64,000 nucleotides of DNA, from assembly GCA_036023115.1 (NCBI GenBank), contig JAYKKT010000073.1, positions 10,210,001 through 10,274,000 on the forward strand, read 5' to 3'. This stretch comes from Brasenia schreberi (lineage: Eukaryota > Streptophyta > Magnoliopsida > Nymphaeales > Cabombaceae). A program made the position numbers and the translations under genes. Under the pieces are notes generated by a model. The model ran no database searches. It was not told where the DNA came from and was given only the letters and a program-made list of their open reading frames with translations. Of this stretch, positions 62,585-64,000 are shown piece after piece (the first letter of the stretch is position 1; every line of letters begins with the position of its first letter).

Positions 62585-63980
62585 ACCTGTAAATGAAGAA
62601 AGAAGAAGAAAACCAAGACTATAGTCAAGGAAGAGATGACAAAAGAGAGAAGAAGATATAAAAGGTTGAATAAAGGGAGACATGACTAATCAAATAAAGT
62701 ACGATAAATCAAATGTTGAATGTTATACTTGTCATGAACATGGACACTTTTCTTGATAATAAAGAAGAAAAAACAGATTTTGTAGGGAGTAAAACCGAAG
62801 AAGAAAAACGTACTTTCCTTATTGCTTTCAAAGACGATGATATTGAAGATGCAGGCTAATTGTATCTTGACTCCAATGCAAGTAATCATATATACGTAAT
62901 AGGTAACTTATTTATGAAGTTTGTTGAATCAATTGGAGCTAATATTACTTTTTGAAAGTCTTTTCAAGTTCATGTCAAGGGAAAATATATTAGTTTAATT
63001 TGTTTAAAAGATGGAAGTTATCAATTTATTTTGAATGTTTTACTTGTATTCGAAATGAAGGTAATATTTTGAGTTTGGGACAACTTGGATAAAAATTATG
63101 ATATTCACTTAAAGAATAAAAGTTTTATTACCAGGAGTGATAGAAAAAGTTATTAGCAAGCATTCTTATGACAAAATAAATTAATTATTCTCAATATTCG
63201 AACTGATGTTACATGATACTTATAATCTTGTTTCAAAGATTTTTGGTTTTAACATATGACATTTGGTCATCTAAATTTTAACGGTCTGAAATTAATGAGG
63301 AAAGATGATATGGTGAAGGGCTTCTCCAGAACCATTCTCCCAAATCAAGTATGTGAAGGATGAATCTTCAACAAGGAAGAACTATTTTTCCTAAGGAGTG
63401 TCTATGAAAGCGCATCCTTTGGAGTTGGTATTTTCAAATGCATTACTCATCAAGTCATCTTTGCTTGATAAGAGTAATTATTCTCTTCTTTCTATTGATG
63501 ATTATTCTCGAGAAACTTGGGTGTATTTTTTGTTGGAGAAATTGGAGATGTTTGAGACCTTCACAAAAATTAAGACTATTATAGAAAACAAAACATCAAT
63601 TAAATCAAAGCTCTACAGCTTGATGGTGGTAGAGAATTTACTTCTAAAAGAAATCATGACATTTTGTAAGAAGAATAAAATCCATCATCTCATGACAGTT
63701 TCAAGAAAAATGCAACAAAATGACAGCCAAAAAGAAGAACCAAATTATTTTCAACATAATGAGTATGTTGAAAACCAAAAACATAACTAAATATTGTTAG
63801 GTTAAAGTAGCTACTTTTGCGGTTTACTTGATGAATCAAAGTCACACTAAAAGTATTCAGACCAAGAAAGAGGCATGAAGTGGTTTTAAGAAGTGTCTTT
63901 CATTGACAAGTTTTCAAAAGCATTGGATATATACATGTAGCAAATGAATAGAGAACCAAACTTAATGAAAAAAGTAAGAT
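62585..63980 (+). mobile_element. Ty1/copia retrotransposon, partial, degenerate
   Basis: The plus strand shows a CCHC-type knuckle region (VECYTCHEHGHFS near 62715-62755; the final Cys is lost), a protease-like DSNASNH block (about 62870), a gag-pre-integrase GHLNFNGLKLMRKDDMVKG (about 63260-63320), then integrase DYSRETWVYFLLEKLEMFET (63500-63560). Stops and frameshifts are scattered. RT and the 3' LTR, if present, lie beyond the window. Confidence 0.8.
63398..63790 (+). pseudogene. Copia integrase core fragment
   Basis: A 130-codon open frame contains LLSIDDYSRETWVYFLLEKL, where the copia core motif is FIDDFSR..WVYFLK.K, then FTKIKTIIENKTSIKSKLYS and a diverged FCKKNKIHHLMTV (normally FC...GI.R.LT.P.TPQQNG). 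The TPQQNG motif is degraded (a TQQND-like rest). It is inactive. Confidence 0.8.
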
Positions 63981-64000
63981 CTTTGGGATTATTTATTATG

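Overview
This window is nuclear DNA of a flowering plant. It holds one large, intron-rich housekeeping gene, AUG6 (augmin subunit 6), two small secreted cystatin-fold genes with plant-style TATA boxes, and a dense layer of decayed plant transposable elements: a Ty3/gypsy chromovirus, several Ty1/copia elements, RTE-type LINEs, hAT and Mutator-like DNA transposons, and a probable tRNA-derived SINE. Introns are long and AT-rich, and (AT)n microsatellites reach about 130 bp. Nothing in the sequence fixes the species.

Layout. 1-3.57 kb: 3' half of a dead chromovirus with its 3' LTR. 3.83-5.52 kb: a non-autonomous hAT-like element with perfect 16-bp terminal inverted repeats and a near-perfect 8-bp target duplication. 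5.87-7.32 kb: a dead hAT transposase on the minus strand. 7.4-9.8 kb: AT-rich repeats. 9.84-10.20 kb: cystatin-like gene 1 (minus). 12.6-14.9 kb: a dead Mutator-like transposase with shuffled internal repeats. 18.2-20.8 kb: an RTE LINE (plus). 21.3-22.0 kb: two tandem duplications and a microsatellite. 23.10-23.46 kb: cystatin-like gene 2 (plus). 24.8-25.2 kb: LINE scraps, including a short composite of a LINE 5' unit and a LINE 3' tail. 25.9-33.1 kb: two oppositely oriented copia fragments of one family meeting near 28.75 kb; a LINE is nested inside the plus-strand one. 33.5-33.7 kb: a tRNA-like SINE head. 36.6-60.8 kb: AUG6 on the minus strand. 62.6-64.0 kb: another copia element running off the window.

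AUG6 reads as complete: 13 exons, all introns GT-AG, every splice junction in frame, 2214 nt of coding sequence giving 737 residues. The family member in Arabidopsis is of nearly the same length. The gene spans 24 kb because its introns have taken up two related hAT transposons, two LINE fragments, one or two copia elements and three very short LINE tails with perfect 16-21 bp target duplications. No exon is damaged.

The two cystatin-like genes encode secreted 118-residue proteins that are about 72% identical by hand count. They share upstream sequence as well, so they look like an inverted segmental duplication with about 13 kb between them. Both lack the QxVxG inhibitory loop of ordinary phytocystatins, so their activity is uncertain. 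I see no CRISPR array, operon or other prokaryote-like system. The unusual content is the divergent cystatin pair, the family of hAT ends sharing an ATGTTATC core, the LINE-derived short elements and the nested intron insertions.
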